Source: Lachancea mirantina (lineage: Eukaryota; Ascomycota; Saccharomycetes; Saccharomycetales; Saccharomycetaceae). Taken from it: a stretch of DNA of 64,000 bases. Shown here in pieces: positions 29,542 through 39,441 of the stretch. The position numbers were made by a program, and so were the translations under genes. The notes below the pieces were generated by a model. It searched no databases. It saw only the letters and a program-made list of their open reading frames with translations, and had not been told where the DNA came from. The DNA lies in NCBI GenBank assembly GCA_900074745.1, contig LT598464.1, positions 496,001-560,000 of the forward strand, in the 5' to 3' direction. Each line of letters begins with the position of its first letter. Positions within the stretch are counted from its first letter, which is position 1.

Positions 29542-30786
29542 CATGTGCATGCAATTTATCAGGCAGGTCCACTGGAAATAAAATTTGTATTCATATCTTA
29601 AATTTGTACAAGATGGATATCTTTGTAATTTGGTTGAATCGAAAATTTACCGGGTTCTATGACCTCAGGTATACGTTCGATACCAACCATGTTCGTTGAA
29701 GCCTTAACGACATAAGACCTCGGAAAACTCTACAGTCTAAGAAGTTCTACTTCAAATATCAAGTCAATATAAATATCACCTCAAGATCAATCGTCATGGC
29801 AATTAGTTTGGATTCATCAACATTTTCATTATGGCTTGTCAAGCTCGTTGTCGTTGCTATGGTGAACATCCTACTTTAACGTGCTAAACTGACGACAGAT
29901 AGAAATCAGACAAACAGGGGAGTTAGTTCCCTAAAACATTGATCAACGCAAAGCGTGATAAGAGACTATTATACGTTTAGTGCGTGATTTCAAGCGAGTA
30001 AATGGCGTTATGCCGATGGAATATAGATCCGGTTTGATACTAACTATCAACACTCAGGCACTAGTTAACCCACGCAGGGAACATATATATCTGGGACAAG
30101 ATTTGAAACGTCTCGCTCAATAAAATACCGAGCGACTTAATTAATTTGGTTGACTCAGTTGAACCAATTGTTTTCCAACGACGATGCAGGAACTGACGGC
30201 CTGAAAACTTATGCCAGAATTTTGAAAAGTGCACTTATTATCGCAAAGTCTTGAAAGCTGCTTTATTTATATAGTAAGTTAATTCGTTGATATGGTAACA
30301 TTTACTAAAGATGTTGTGGTACCTAGTAGCATTTTTCATATATCCAAGGCTTAGAATATTGCTCGTATTTTCATCTACATCAGCGTACACGCTAATAGAT
30401 CTTTATTTAAAGGCAAAAAACTGTGTTCGACGGCTACCAATACTATGCTTCACCATTAATTCGCCCGCTGGAAACATTGACATCAAATCTACTAGGCTTG
30501 TGAACTCCCATCTATACGAGTTGATTCTGTCGTTGAGAACCACTTCAGTACTTTAGCAAACAGTCTAAGTTGTAAAAAAAGGCGGTCACAAGTGAAAGGG
30601 TTCTGCATTAAGCTCACCCCACTGTTTCCCGTGACAAAGACCCTTGAGGTGGTCGATATCATTGTCTAAATTGGGTTTAGGATGGTCGAGAAACAAAGAT
30701 ATTGAATGTGAGTATATGTTAGCACCAAGTGAAGTCGAAATGGCGCCTCTGGATCTTTTCTTGACCTTTGAACAGTATCTCCAGAT
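29542..30786. other. Intergenic upstream of the PRA1/ZPS1 gene
   Basis: 1.24 kb. A candidate zinc-responsive element sits at 30640-30650. An 81-codon ATG frame at 30311-30556 has a hydrophobic start and a TATA-like tract before it, but I see no family resemblance and do not call it. The rest is featureless. Confidence 0.4.
30640..30650. promoter_or_regulatory. Candidate Zap1-type zinc-responsive element
   Basis: ACCCTTGAGGT, 137 bp upstream of the PRA1/ZPS1 ATG, keeps the ACC...GGT ends and symmetry of the Zap1 site ACCTTNAAGGT with two symmetric changes. PRA1/ZPS1 genes are known Zap1 targets. Binding here is inferred. Confidence 0.4.
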
Positions 30787-31530
30787 ATGAATTTTAAGAT
30801 TGTGACTGCGACAATTTTGGGCCTCGTTGCTTTGGGCCAAACTGCACCAACCGTTTATACCAGTAACGCTACAGACGCAGATGTTGAATTTTCCGATGAC
30901 GTCGTTGCATGGGGGAACCCAACATTCCCATCTATTTACCATACATGCAATGACACCGATATCAGGATGATCAAGAGCGCTTTCATGGATTCATTGGAAG
31001 TTTCTGCGTACGCAAGAGATAGATTGCTCAATTACGGTGCAGATGACCTATTTTTCAATAGGTGGTTCGGGAACGGTAGTTTAACGACGGTTTTAGGTAC
31101 CTTGGATCATCTGGTCGAAGCTTCAAAGGACGGCATGCTTTTGAGATGCGACGACATTGATGGTCTTTGTGCGAAGAATCCAACTACGTACCCAGGATAT
31201 CATCGTGCGACCGAAGACAAAGAAACGGTCATTTGTGACTTATTCTACCAGACTAAAAAGCCACTTTCCAGCATCTGTTTCGAAGGCAATCTTGTAGATG
31301 TACACCCAAAGCATTATGCTGGTGTCGATATGCTTCACCGTTACTTACACGTCTCGATGATGAACCTAAACGGTTACATCGCCGAGTTTGCAGAAGACTT
31401 GGACGAAATTGTCGAGTACGCGCATTCGAACACTACTTATGCAGTGAGAAACGTTGACAGCTACTTGTACTACATGGCCGATGTGTATAGTTCATCTGTC
31501 ATCGAAGGTGGCTGTTTGGGCAAACTTTAA
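30787..31530 (+). CDS. ZPS1: PRA1/Zps1-type secreted zinc-binding protein
   Basis: A 247-residue secreted glycoprotein, same length as S. cerevisiae Zps1 (249). Signal peptide about 1-20 (MNFKIVTATILGLVALGQTA); several N-glycosylation sequons (NAT, NDT, NGS, NTT). Conserved family pieces are SAYARDRLLNYGADDLFF, then CDDIDGLCAKNP with paired cysteines, and the degenerate aspzincin-like zinc site KHYAGVDMLHRYLHV. The family descends from deuterolysin-like proteases without a full HExxH, and C. albicans Pra1 works as a zincophore that passes zinc to Zrt1. In many yeasts PRA1 is divergent from ZRT1; here no zinc transporter is adjacent, only a dead amino-acid permease. A zinc-type promoter element is seen at 30640. 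Confidence 0.9.
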   Translation: MNFKIVTATILGLVALGQTAPTVYTSNATDADVEFSDDVVAWGNPTFPSIYHTCNDTDIRMIKSAFMDSLEVSAYARDRLLNYGADDLFFNRWFGNGSLTTVLGTLDHLVEASKDGMLLRCDDIDGLCAKNPTTYPGYHRATEDKETVICDLFYQTKKPLSSICFEGNLVDVHPKHYAGVDMLHRYLHVSMMNLNGYIAEFAEDLDEIVEYAHSNTTYAVRNVDSYLYYMADVYSSSVIEGGCLGKL

Positions 31531-32692
31531 AATGGACCTCACCAATTTCGATTTCGATAAAACGTAAATAAATTAGTTCGTATATTCACTGCAATATAAA
31601 CCCTGCTTATAAAATCTGTTGACATTTGCTGAGTTGTAAAGGCGATTGGATCCACACGAATCGATTTGAACCTGCAAGGAGTTATGCTCGCTTAGGTCAC
31701 CTGTCCACATCTATCCTAGGCCGTTTCTAACGGCCGAAACGCAAAGTCTTCAGGGAGCCGCCATAAGGATGCAAGCAGATTGGAGGAAAGCACTGATTAC
31801 TGGCATTATATTCAGCTTAAGGCCCGAGAGCAAGTAACTCTAGAGGTCGAAGCGATCACGTGATCGAAACGTCAGAATAAAACAAGACCAATTCCAAGAT
31901 ATATTCTGGCCAAGTGAGCTCATTAGAACTGCCGTGGGTATATTCAAATTGCAGGTGATTTTTTGCTGGGTTAAGACTGGAGTGACCCGTTTAAGCCAAT
32001 ATGATTTCATTCCCCTCTGCGATTAAAGTTGCGGAAAGCCATCAGAAGGCCAATTGCGTCTTAGGTTAACTTTCAGGGCAACATAAAAACCCTCAGTATC
32101 TCAGGTATAGAAAGCCTCGGGAATAAAACCTCAAGGGTTCTCGTCTTTTGATAAGAGGATAGGCACGTGATCACGGTGACACATTTCACGCGGGTATATT
32201 ACTAAGAAGACGGCAGCGAAGACTAACAAACGTGAGGAATGCGCTGCTGTCCAATTTTGAATGTCTACAACTTTCTGGTGTAACGTATCGTTTTCAGTCT
32301 TTGCAGCGGGACTCATCCTCGTGCTCCATTTCCGATAAAGTCACGCCTCAGTGAGCTGGACAATTCCAAGGGGAGAGGGAAAGCACCGCGCCCCCAAAAA
32401 TACCGGAGCACACTTCAGTGCCCCCACTAGCTTCTCGCTAGCGTAGCAGGCTCTAATCATCGACGTTAAAGATATGGTAGAATGAGTTTCTCGTACAGAA
32501 CGACCGAAAAGTAAGCACCTGGAATAGCCACGAAGCTGTTCAACAAGCCCGGTAGAGTAAGTGTCCGTAACCAGAACCGTCCCCGTACTACTCTCACTAC
32601 AATCGCTGCCTATTTTCATACGCTGGGAGTCCCCTCATCGACGTAGATTCACTTTTCTAGCACTGTATCCGGGTAACGTTTGCTTGTAGTAT
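31531..32692. other. Intergenic between ZPS1 and POP3
   Basis: 1.16 kb without a gene. It holds a hairpin with a 7-bp stem, GGCCGTT-TCT-AACGGCC (31719-31735), and a 14-bp perfect palindrome CGATCACGTGATCG (31853-31866) around an E-box CACGTG. The remainder shows nothing I recognise. Confidence 0.5.
31853..31866. promoter_or_regulatory. 14-bp palindrome with CACGTG core
   Basis: CGATCACGTGATCG is a perfect inverted repeat. The TCACGTGA core is the preferred site of Cbf1 and related bHLH proteins. Confidence 0.5.
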
Positions 32693-32749
32693 ATGAAAAA
32701 GTCATTAACAACTAGCCATCTCATCGCGATGTTTCAGATGCCCGTAAAC

Positions 32750-33343
32750 ATGTCCTCTTTAAAGCAATTGAGCCGGTCAGGACCGCGCAAACAGACCTAT
32801 ACGCCCATTTTGAACAATCCGTTTACACAGGAAGCTCACCTGTGGCCCCACATCGAGAACCATCGACTTGTGGCGGAAGTGGTGAAAAGTCACGTGACAG
32901 CTCCACTTGCCCTTGCACGCGATCTGCGACAACAGGCGCCCTTTGACGCGCTTTGCGGGTTCAATAGCATCGTACAGCACCTCGAAAACCCTCCGCTGCC
33001 GACCAGTCCTGTTTTTTTATTTGTGTGCAACAAAGACGTCAACTCCGAGATCCTGCTGGCGCAAATCCCAATCTTGGCCCGCGTGTCGCGGTGCCAAGTC
33101 ACTCTCGTGGCACTCCCACGAGGATTCGTCGCAAATTTCGACGCGTGCGACCCACATCACGACGGATTTTTGCTCGTGATCGATAATGACAAATTTGACC
33201 GCCAAATCGCAGCCAAACTACGCCAAAACGTGCCGGAACCTACCATTTTGCCATGGCTACAGTACGAACCTGCCAAGATCTCACTCGTGGCATCAACGAC
33301 ACCTGTCAGATCGAAGGGAAAGCCCGTACCCAAATCGCGATGA
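32750..33343 (+). CDS. POP3: RNase P/RNase MRP subunit Pop3
   Basis: Pop3 is a protein subunit shared by nuclear RNase P (tRNA 5' maturation) and RNase MRP (rRNA processing), with an L7Ae-like RNA-binding fold. From the ATG at 32750 (MSSLKQLSRSG) the product is 197 residues, against 195 in S. cerevisiae; upstream in-frame ATGs at 32693 and 32729 would add 19 or 7 residues. Matches to Pop3 include NPFTQEAHLWP near residue 22, PVFLFVCNKD near residue 85 and PWLQYEPAKISLVASTTPV at the end with a basic tail. POP3 (YNL282W) sits between WSC2 and HCH1 in S. cerevisiae, as here apart from the inserted ZPS1 and broken permease. A CTCATCGC at 32720-32727 resembles a PAC element and would lie outside the CDS only with the short start. 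Confidence 0.92.
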   Translation: MSSLKQLSRSGPRKQTYTPILNNPFTQEAHLWPHIENHRLVAEVVKSHVTAPLALARDLRQQAPFDALCGFNSIVQHLENPPLPTSPVFLFVCNKDVNSEILLAQIPILARVSRCQVTLVALPRGFVANFDACDPHHDGFLLVIDNDKFDRQIAAKLRQNVPEPTILPWLQYEPAKISLVASTTPVRSKGKPVPKSR

Positions 33344-33370
33344 GGATGTTGATGATGCTTACCTAAGCTG

Positions 33371-33385
33371 GAAAATTTTCTAGAA
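33371..33385. promoter_or_regulatory. Heat-shock element before HCH1
   Basis: GAAAATTTTCTAGAA contains the Hsf1 dyad TTCTAGAA (33378-33385) plus a GAA at 33371-33373. It lies just upstream of a TATATAAG box (33401-33408) and about 100 bp before the HCH1 ATG. Hsp90 cochaperone genes are typical Hsf1 targets. Confidence 0.6.
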
Positions 33386-33483
33386 CAATAACACTCTGCA
33401 TATATAAGGAAGGGCAAGCAGTGATCGATGCGGACAGGGAACTCAGGGACTAGTAACTCCAGCAACTCCAGCAACGCATCATA

Positions 33484-33894
33484 ATGGTGGTTTTGAATCC
33501 CAACAATTGGCACTGGGTCGACAAAAATACTCTTCCCTGGACCGAGCGGTACATGGAAAAATTGGAGATCGAATCCGAGAAATTCCGCATCTTGCGAGTG
33601 GAACAGGTGTCTGGCGACTCAAACGTGTCTCAAAGGAAGGGTAAAGTGATCTGTTACTTTGATTTGAACCTGGGGTTCCAAGTCGAAGTTCTGGAAGAGG
33701 ATCAGCAAGTAAGTGAGGGCAGAGTCACGGTGCCGGAATTCATGCACGATGAACAAGATTTTTTAATTCAAACGGAAGGTTTTGGTGGCCATAGCAGGCT
33801 GGTGGAACAAGACTTTGTTCCTTTGCTGCGTGCCGCTTTGTGCCGGTATCAAGATGCCCTCATTGCAGAACACAGCACAGACCTGCAACAGTAG
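33484..33894 (+). CDS. HCH1: Hsp90 cochaperone Hch1
   Basis: A 136-residue protein equal to the N-terminal domain of Aha1. The characteristic NPNNWHWVDKNTLPW at residues 5-19 includes the NxNNWHW motif needed to stimulate the Hsp90 ATPase; the rest (EQVSGDSNVSQRKGKVICYFD, continuing to the C-terminal helix) follows the family. It binds the Hsp90 middle domain in the cytosol. S. cerevisiae Hch1 is 153 residues; the short difference is at the C-terminus. Order POP3-HCH1-ERG24 equals YNL282W-YNL281W-YNL280C. Confidence 0.96.
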   Translation: MVVLNPNNWHWVDKNTLPWTERYMEKLEIESEKFRILRVEQVSGDSNVSQRKGKVICYFDLNLGFQVEVLEEDQQVSEGRVTVPEFMHDEQDFLIQTEGFGGHSRLVEQDFVPLLRAALCRYQDALIAEHSTDLQQ

Positions 33895-34013
33895 ACGTAT
33901 TTTGAACGTGCAGCGGACGGCCCACAGCTCACGGCTTACAGCGCCCTGCAAACAACATCGTTGGACCATCATCACAATCATCATACATATAGAATAGTAT
34001 CAACTGACAAGTT

Positions 34014-35399
34014 TTAGTAGACGTAAGGAACGATCTTGTATGGCACTTGCGTCTCGTACTCGTGCCAACTGGCTCCGTACTTGACCCGGCACTTGTGCTC
34101 GTCACGGGCCTGGCGGTGCAAGAGGAGCGTTGCGAAGTATGCGAGGTAATAATAGGTCAGAGGGGTTTGAAACCCAGTAGCCAAGCACCAGCTGAGCGCG
34201 ATGAGCCAGTCGCCGAAATAGTTGATATGCTGCGACTTGGCCCACCATCCATCACATAGCAATTTGGTACCGCGCGTGGTCTGGATGCTTTTTAGATGAG
34301 GCAGTTGACCCTGTCTGAAAAGAGATTTTTGTTTGTTCGCAGAATGGAATATGTAGTAACCGAGAGCCATGACACCCAAAATGGCAGCGCAGTTATGGAA
34401 CCCCAGAGCGATTGGAGAAACACTCAAGTAACGCGCTTGAAGTGAATAGGTGAAAGGAACAAGTGTGAGGTCACCGAACGCAAGCATATAGCCGAATCCG
34501 TCTGTTGTAATATCCATCATTGTAAGCACTCCTTCTTCGTTGAGCACACCGTCGAAAATGTAGAAACCCTGTAGCGCGTTCACGAGCAACAAAGCGTCGT
34601 TGATCTCGCCAGTCTCAAGGAAGTGGTGATGCAAGCAAGCAAGGTTAATCATGAGCCACAACAGCATTCCTGGACGTAGCTCGCAGAATAGTTTCACGTC
34701 GAGTGGACCCAGCCGTGGGTTCAACTCACGCCCGATAAACCAGTCGTAAATCGGGTTTCTAGAGTTTCCTCCCAGCGCCAATATCCGCTCGCGAGTGCCG
34801 AGTCCATTGGATCTCGTCAGGGGCACGAAACTGAACAAATAGCAGACTGTGCCAAGGATAAACGAAAATAGCACCGTAACAATACACAGATCGACATGAT
34901 GTTCGTACAGGTATTGGAATTCGGGCATTTGGCCGCCCGTCAGTTGCCATCTAAACGCAAGGATCGCCGCTAAAACACCGATCAGGGACATCCCATTGAT
35001 CTTGTAGTTCAGCTTCGAACCATCTCGCAGTTCAACGCCTTGCATCTTGCGCCCAGGTAGAACAACGTCGAAAACAGCCAACATTGCAAACCACGCGCCA
35101 TAGTAAGTCCATAGTTCACCGTTCGTCAAGTACCAGCGCAGAGGCTTGATATTGTTCCATAACTGTGCAATATCGAAATTTTGGAAAAATCCCACAACGT
35201 AATAGTCTGGTCTTGCCATTTGATTGAGCACCACGCATACTATCGGTAGGCCTAGCGAAATCGCAAGAGCACCCGACACACCATTGAACTCAAAGTCCTT
35301 GGTTCTAGGATTGAGTGGTCCGCTCGAAGAGGCCATTTTGTCTTGAATTCCACTAACAAACAGTAGCTCGTAAAAGGTCTTCTTCTCATCAGAACCCAT
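34014..35399 (-). CDS. ERG24: Sterol C-14 reductase Erg24
   Basis: C-14 sterol reductase of ergosterol synthesis in the ER, reducing the 14-15 double bond with NADPH; target of morpholine fungicides. The frame from 35399 has 461 codons; an internal ATG at 35336 (MASSSGPLNPRTKDFEF) gives 440 residues, closer to the 438 of S. cerevisiae and likely the true start. About eight or nine membrane segments. Family motifs are GRELNPRLGPLDVKLFCELRP in the middle, then LCDGWWAKSQHINYFGDW and the C-terminal HRQARDEHKCRVKYG, ending KIVPYVY as in S. cerevisiae. A TCGTTTAG at 35449-35456 resembles the Upc2 site AR1c. Confidence 0.96.
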   Translation of the reverse strand: MGSDEKKTFYELLFVSGIQDKMASSSGPLNPRTKDFEFNGVSGALAISLGLPIVCVVLNQMARPDYYVVGFFQNFDIAQLWNNIKPLRWYLTNGELWTYYGAWFAMLAVFDVVLPGRKMQGVELRDGSKLNYKINGMSLIGVLAAILAFRWQLTGGQMPEFQYLYEHHVDLCIVTVLFSFILGTVCYLFSFVPLTRSNGLGTRERILALGGNSRNPIYDWFIGRELNPRLGPLDVKLFCELRPGMLLWLMINLACLHHHFLETGEINDALLLVNALQGFYIFDGVLNEEGVLTMMDITTDGFGYMLAFGDLTLVPFTYSLQARYLSVSPIALGFHNCAAILGVMALGYYIFHSANKQKSLFRQGQLPHLKSIQTTRGTKLLCDGWWAKSQHINYFGDWLIALSWCLATGFQTPLTYYYLAYFATLLLHRQARDEHKCRVKYGASWHEYETQVPYKIVPYVY

Positions 35400-35448
35400 T
35401 TTTTAACCTTCTCTGCAACGAATACAGAAGAAAAAAAGTACCTTAATT

Positions 35449-35456
35449 TCGTTTAG
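35449..35456 (+). promoter_or_regulatory. Candidate sterol-response element of ERG24
   Basis: TCGTTTAG, 50 bp before the first ATG of ERG24 (113 bp before the likely start), equals the Upc2/Ecm22-type anaerobic/sterol element core known in yeast. Short motif; inferred. Confidence 0.35.
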
Positions 35457-35644
35457 ACAGCATCAACTTCCAAACGACGATGCGATCCTGACAGAGAGAT
35501 CAACATTGCTAAGACCCTTTTTTACCCCAACTCCGGAATTGACTCTTTCATCAAAATGTCAAAGTTACTCCGTTCAACAGCTTACTTGCCTGTAGTGAAA
35601 TAATATAAAGTTTATTCATAAGTTGATCCTACAGATGATCGCGC

Positions 35645-36979
35645 CTACTGGTGATGCTTGTAGGAATCGTGGAAATCTTTGGCAGCAAAGATGGCTTTGC
35701 TGCCGAGCTCCTCTTCAATTCGCAAAATTTGATTGTATTTGGCAAGTCTTTCAGAGCGACATGGAGCGCCAGACTTGATTTCACCGGTTCCAAGAGCAAC
35801 AACCAGATCGGCAATAAAAGAGTCCTCGGTTTCACCGGATCTATGAGAGACTAGTATACCCCAGCCAGCATCGTAGGCCTCTCTAGCGGCAGCAAAGGAT
35901 TCGGTCAAAGAACCAATTTGGTTGACCTTGAGCAACAAAGTATCGGCAGCTTTTTCCTTGACGGCTCTTGCAATCAACTTGGTGTTGGTGCACACCAGGT
36001 CGTCAGCCACAACGGGAACTTTCACACCACCGGCAAGAAACTTACTCCAGGACTCCCAATCGTTTTCCCCAAAGGGATCTTCCAAAAACGCCAAAGGGTA
36101 CTGGTCAACCAGCTCGTGGTATTTTTGGGCTAGTTTCTCTCCAGAGAGCCACTCAGAAGGAGAAGAATCCTCTTGTTTCTTGAAATCCAAGTCATACTTG
36201 CTTTCTTTACAAAATTGAGACGAGGCCGCGTCCATTGCGATTTTGACCTTGCCTTCGTAACCGGCTTTGTTGATGGCCTCAACAATCAGATCTAGGGCTT
36301 CCTCGGCAGTAGTTAAGTTTGGAGCGACGCCTCCTTCATCACCAACATTGCCTGCGGATGGCCCATACTTTTCAACTGCGAGTTTCTTCAAGATGTGATA
36401 AACCTCAGAGTTCCAGCGCACGGCCTCAAAGAAAGAAGGTGCGCCGATAGCTCCAATCATGAATTCCTGGAAGGGAAGCAGGCCACCGGCATGCTCACCA
36501 CCGTTTAAAACGTTCATAAAGGGAACGGGCAGAACGAAGGGCTTATTTGCATCGTGACGGCCTTCAAAGAGGTCCCGCAAATGAACGTAAAGGGGAACGC
36601 CTTTTTCATGGGCTCCAGCACGGGCGACGGCAAGGGAAATGCCCAAAATCGCATTAGCACCTAGTTTGGCCTTGTTAGGGGTGCCGTCGGTTTTGATCAG
36701 TAAATCGTCAACGGCTTCTTGGTCTGTAACCTTGAGACCTGACTTAACAAGTACAGGCCCCAAGACATCGTTGACGTTAGCGACCGCTTTGAGCACACCT
36801 TTACCACCCCAATGGCTCTTGTCGCCGTCCCGAACTTCGACGGCCTCGCTGACACCGGTGGAGGCTCCAGAGGGCACGATCGCTCGGAACAACCCCCCCT
36901 CAGTGGTGATTTCGACTTCGACGGTTGGATTACCGCGTGAATCATAGACAGATCTGGCGTGAACTTTTTCAACGGACAT
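35645..36979 (-). CDS. Enolase paralogue, ERR-type
   Basis: A 444-residue enolase family protein (2-phosphoglycerate to phosphoenolpyruvate, two Mg ions). The ATG at 36979 gives [20 protein letters not shown]; seven upstream codons in frame are ignored. Catalytic and metal residues look complete: [23 protein letters not shown], the Asp of [25 protein letters not shown] and SHRSGETED. Yet it departs from the main yeast enolases ([20 protein letters not shown] for [20 protein letters not shown]) and the N-terminus ([20 protein letters not shown]) and C-terminus ([11 protein letters not shown]) look closer to the S. cerevisiae ERR proteins. ERR genes lie near FEX genes in S. cerevisiae subtelomeres, and a FEX gene is adjacent here. 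Probably a second, specialised enolase and not the glycolytic one; that needs a tree. Confidence 0.9.
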   Translation of the reverse strand: MSVEKVHARSVYDSRGNPTVEVEITTEGGLFRAIVPSGASTGVSEAVEVRDGDKSHWGGKGVLKAVANVNDVLGPVLVKSGLKVTDQEAVDDLLIKTDGTPNKAKLGANAILGISLAVARAGAHEKGVPLYVHLRDLFEGRHDANKPFVLPVPFMNVLNGGEHAGGLLPFQEFMIGAIGAPSFFEAVRWNSEVYHILKKLAVEKYGPSAGNVGDEGGVAPNLTTAEEALDLIVEAINKAGYEGKVKIAMDAASSQFCKESKYDLDFKKQEDSSPSEWLSGEKLAQKYHELVDQYPLAFLEDPFGENDWESWSKFLAGGVKVPVVADDLVCTNTKLIARAVKEKAADTLLLKVNQIGSLTESFAAAREAYDAGWGILVSHRSGETEDSFIADLVVALGTGEIKSGAPCRSERLAKYNQILRIEEELGSKAIFAAKDFHDSYKHHQ

Positions 36980-38136
36980 GGTGTGTGTGCGACGTATCAA
37001 TCACAGCGAAACCTACCGTTGTTGGTACAGGCAGATTCAGTTTAAACTCCGGCTTGGCATGTTATTTTTATACCTGCTGCCAAGGCTCCTAGACTTGCCA
37101 AGCATCCTAGCAAAATAAAGGGGATATGATGTAGCTCCGTTGTTTCGTAGACGCAATCGCCCCTTGCTAAGCTCTCAGTCCTTACGAGCAACGGCTAAAA
37201 GTGTCACCGGCTGCATCGGCAAAACTCGTATTTTATGACATCACAGCACACGGGTATGTCTAGCCGCTCATCTCAGCTGCGCAGGGACAGGCCCATGAAG
37301 AGCGGAAGAAAAGAACATTGAAGTTGTAGCACTAATGCTCGTGGATGTTTTGTCTTCCTGCTTTTCACGTATTGCCACCTGCGTCAGTGTATTAGAGGGG
37401 GGCTGCCGGATTACCGGATTGAACAGATCTGGTCTGCTAGGAAAAAAGTGGCAGGGAGTTGTCAAGGAGATCTCTCCCTGTTCCTCTCGCCTTATATACT
37501 CCAATTTTTCGAGGGTAGCGGAAGGGATGACAAATGTTTGCTTGGGGGTTTTGTGCCACAAAAACCGGCGAGAGCGGGAAAACGTTCGCGGCTAAAAAAG
37601 GATATACGTGTAGAGTGATTATTGGCATTATGTCACGTGATGACAAAGCCTTTTCAGGTAACTAAGTACGAAGGACGAACTCGATTCTATCTCTAACGCA
37701 GACGACCATCAAGTCAATAAAATTCAATTGTAGGACTCTCAAGTCACAGAGTGCTGCTTCGTCTATTTCGCTTGTAGTGCATAGCGACTGCAGACCGGCG
37801 GCGGCGAGACCCGCGGGAAATGGAGCTTTATTATGGGTTCTCGATCGAAAAGGTCGGCTCACAACTCGAAACCAACCCAAAAACGTTCAAAAGTGGCCAG
37901 AGTCAATGAATGAGCGTCGAAATGCCTGTGGGATTGGCTATAGTATCGCAAGCGGAGATGAAACGACACAGATCGTGATAGACGAATATCACGTGCTCTT
38001 TCTTGGCAAAGAAGCTTAACTTACGGACCGCATTGAGATAACACCCTGACTGAGAAATCTCGCTTCTCGAACTAAGAATCTCTCGCTCATCCGACAATAC
38101 AAGCTCCCCGTTTGTTCTTCAGCAGCTTTTTAAAGC
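36980..38136. promoter_or_regulatory. Shared divergent promoter of the enolase paralogue and FEX
   Basis: 1.16 kb between divergent genes. It holds a TCACGTGA at 37633-37640 and a CTTCCTGC at 37351. I found no clear Rap1 site. No gene is supported inside; the open frames are short. Confidence 0.5.
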
Positions 38137-39288
38137 ATGGAACGTGTAGATTCCAACGCTTCCGCCGTTTCCAGAACGTCACGCATCACCAGGGCTGCTT
38201 CGCTGGCGTCCAGAACATCTTTGGCCACGAAAGTCACACGCGAACCGTCTATCCGACATCCACGCCGTGCTTCCAGGGCCGAACGTGTCTACGGGTTTAG
38301 TTACCTCACGGATGAAAATAGCAAGCTCCTTCTGTATTTGGGACTCACCACCTCGTGCATTTTGGGCACATACACTCGACTTGGCCTCTCCAGTTTGACC
38401 AATTACCAAGGATCCTTTGTTTCGGGTCCCACAGTGCTGTGGCCCAACTTGACCGCGTGCATCGTCATGGGAATGCTGCAGACGCTCAACAAATTTGCTG
38501 TGATTTCTCCGGTGCTATTCACGAGTCTCACCGTTGGCTACTGTGGCCAGGTTTCCTCATTTTCAAGCATGGTACTCGAGATGTTCGAACATGCAACCAA
38601 CCAGGGCGCGAAACCGACCCATTTCCCGAACCGCGCGTACGGCATTATGGAAATGCTCTCGGTCATGTTTGTGCACTTGTTTGTCTCGTTCAGTGGCCTC
38701 ATATTCGGCATGCACCTCACAAAAGAGCTGGGCCGATTTATGGAGCGTGAAAAAGAGGATACCGTGTTTGCGATTCGTCTCAAAAAACTCTTCACTTACT
38801 GTCAGGTCGTGTTTTGTCTTGCAGCAGTCCCTTTGCTTGCACTTCACATCGTCCTGGCTGCCGTTTACGGGAACTTTGCCCGTACTTGGATGCTTTCGGT
38901 CATTTTCGGCATCCCTGGCGCTTTTTTACGCTATTTTCTCTCGCGCTGGTACAACTTGAAGATCAAGTACTTCCCGCTTGGAACATTCCTCGCAAACGTC
39001 TTTGCCTGCGCTCTTATTGCCGTTTTTACCTTGGTGCAACGCGGGAAGCTTAGAGACGGAACTACCATTGCCAAATCTGTTAATACGTGCCGCATTGTTA
39101 CCGCACTTGTCAGTGGCTTCTGCGGCGCGCTTAGTACCATCAGCACTTTCATCAACGAAGGTTACAAGCTTCCTTTCTGCAAGACCCTATTCTACTACAC
39201 GGTGTCGCTGTTTGTCTCCTTTTGCCTCATAGTCGTGATATTGGGCTCCTACAGTTGGACTAGAGGACTCGCACCTCCTATTTGTTGA
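38137..39288 (+). CDS. FEX1: Plasma-membrane fluoride exporter Fex
   Basis: A 383-residue eukaryotic FEX protein: two CrcB/Fluc domains fused in one chain, exporting fluoride from the cytosol. An Arg/Ser-rich cytosolic N-terminus of about 60 residues precedes domain 1 (helices about 65-210), with GTYTRLGLSSL, PNLTACIVMGMLQ and GYCGQVSSFSSM; domain 2 (about 230-380) has FPLGTFLANVFACALIAVF and GFCGALSTISTFINEGYK, the pore-lining repeats with the conserved Asn and Phe-box positions. The end GSYSWTRGLAPPIC matches S. cerevisiae Fex1 (GSYAWTRGLTNPIC). Head-to-head with the ERR-type enolase. Confidence 0.96.
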   Translation: MERVDSNASAVSRTSRITRAASLASRTSLATKVTREPSIRHPRRASRAERVYGFSYLTDENSKLLLYLGLTTSCILGTYTRLGLSSLTNYQGSFVSGPTVLWPNLTACIVMGMLQTLNKFAVISPVLFTSLTVGYCGQVSSFSSMVLEMFEHATNQGAKPTHFPNRAYGIMEMLSVMFVHLFVSFSGLIFGMHLTKELGRFMEREKEDTVFAIRLKKLFTYCQVVFCLAAVPLLALHIVLAAVYGNFARTWMLSVIFGIPGAFLRYFLSRWYNLKIKYFPLGTFLANVFACALIAVFTLVQRGKLRDGTTIAKSVNTCRIVTALVSGFCGALSTISTFINEGYKLPFCKTLFYYTVSLFVSFCLIVVILGSYSWTRGLAPPIC

Positions 39289-39441
39289 ACAGCACAGCAA
39301 TCGTTATCAGGAGGCTTAACATTTTGATAGACATACACATCTCCGCCCTAAGGGGATACTACCACCAGCTTAATTTATGGCCCTTTCTACCTTAATATGA
39401 ACAATAATCTTCCCCCCCCACCAGCAACACGCCATTGATTA

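Noticed and set aside
30311-30556. 81-codon ATG frame with hydrophobic N-terminus before ZPS1
   Set aside because: A TATA-like tract precedes it, but the sequence looks unlike any family and it lies in the ZPS1 upstream region; not enough to call.
31641-31700. Minus-strand GGTTCAAATC resembling a tRNA T-loop
   Set aside because: The T-stem and acceptor stem do not pair, so no cloverleaf forms.
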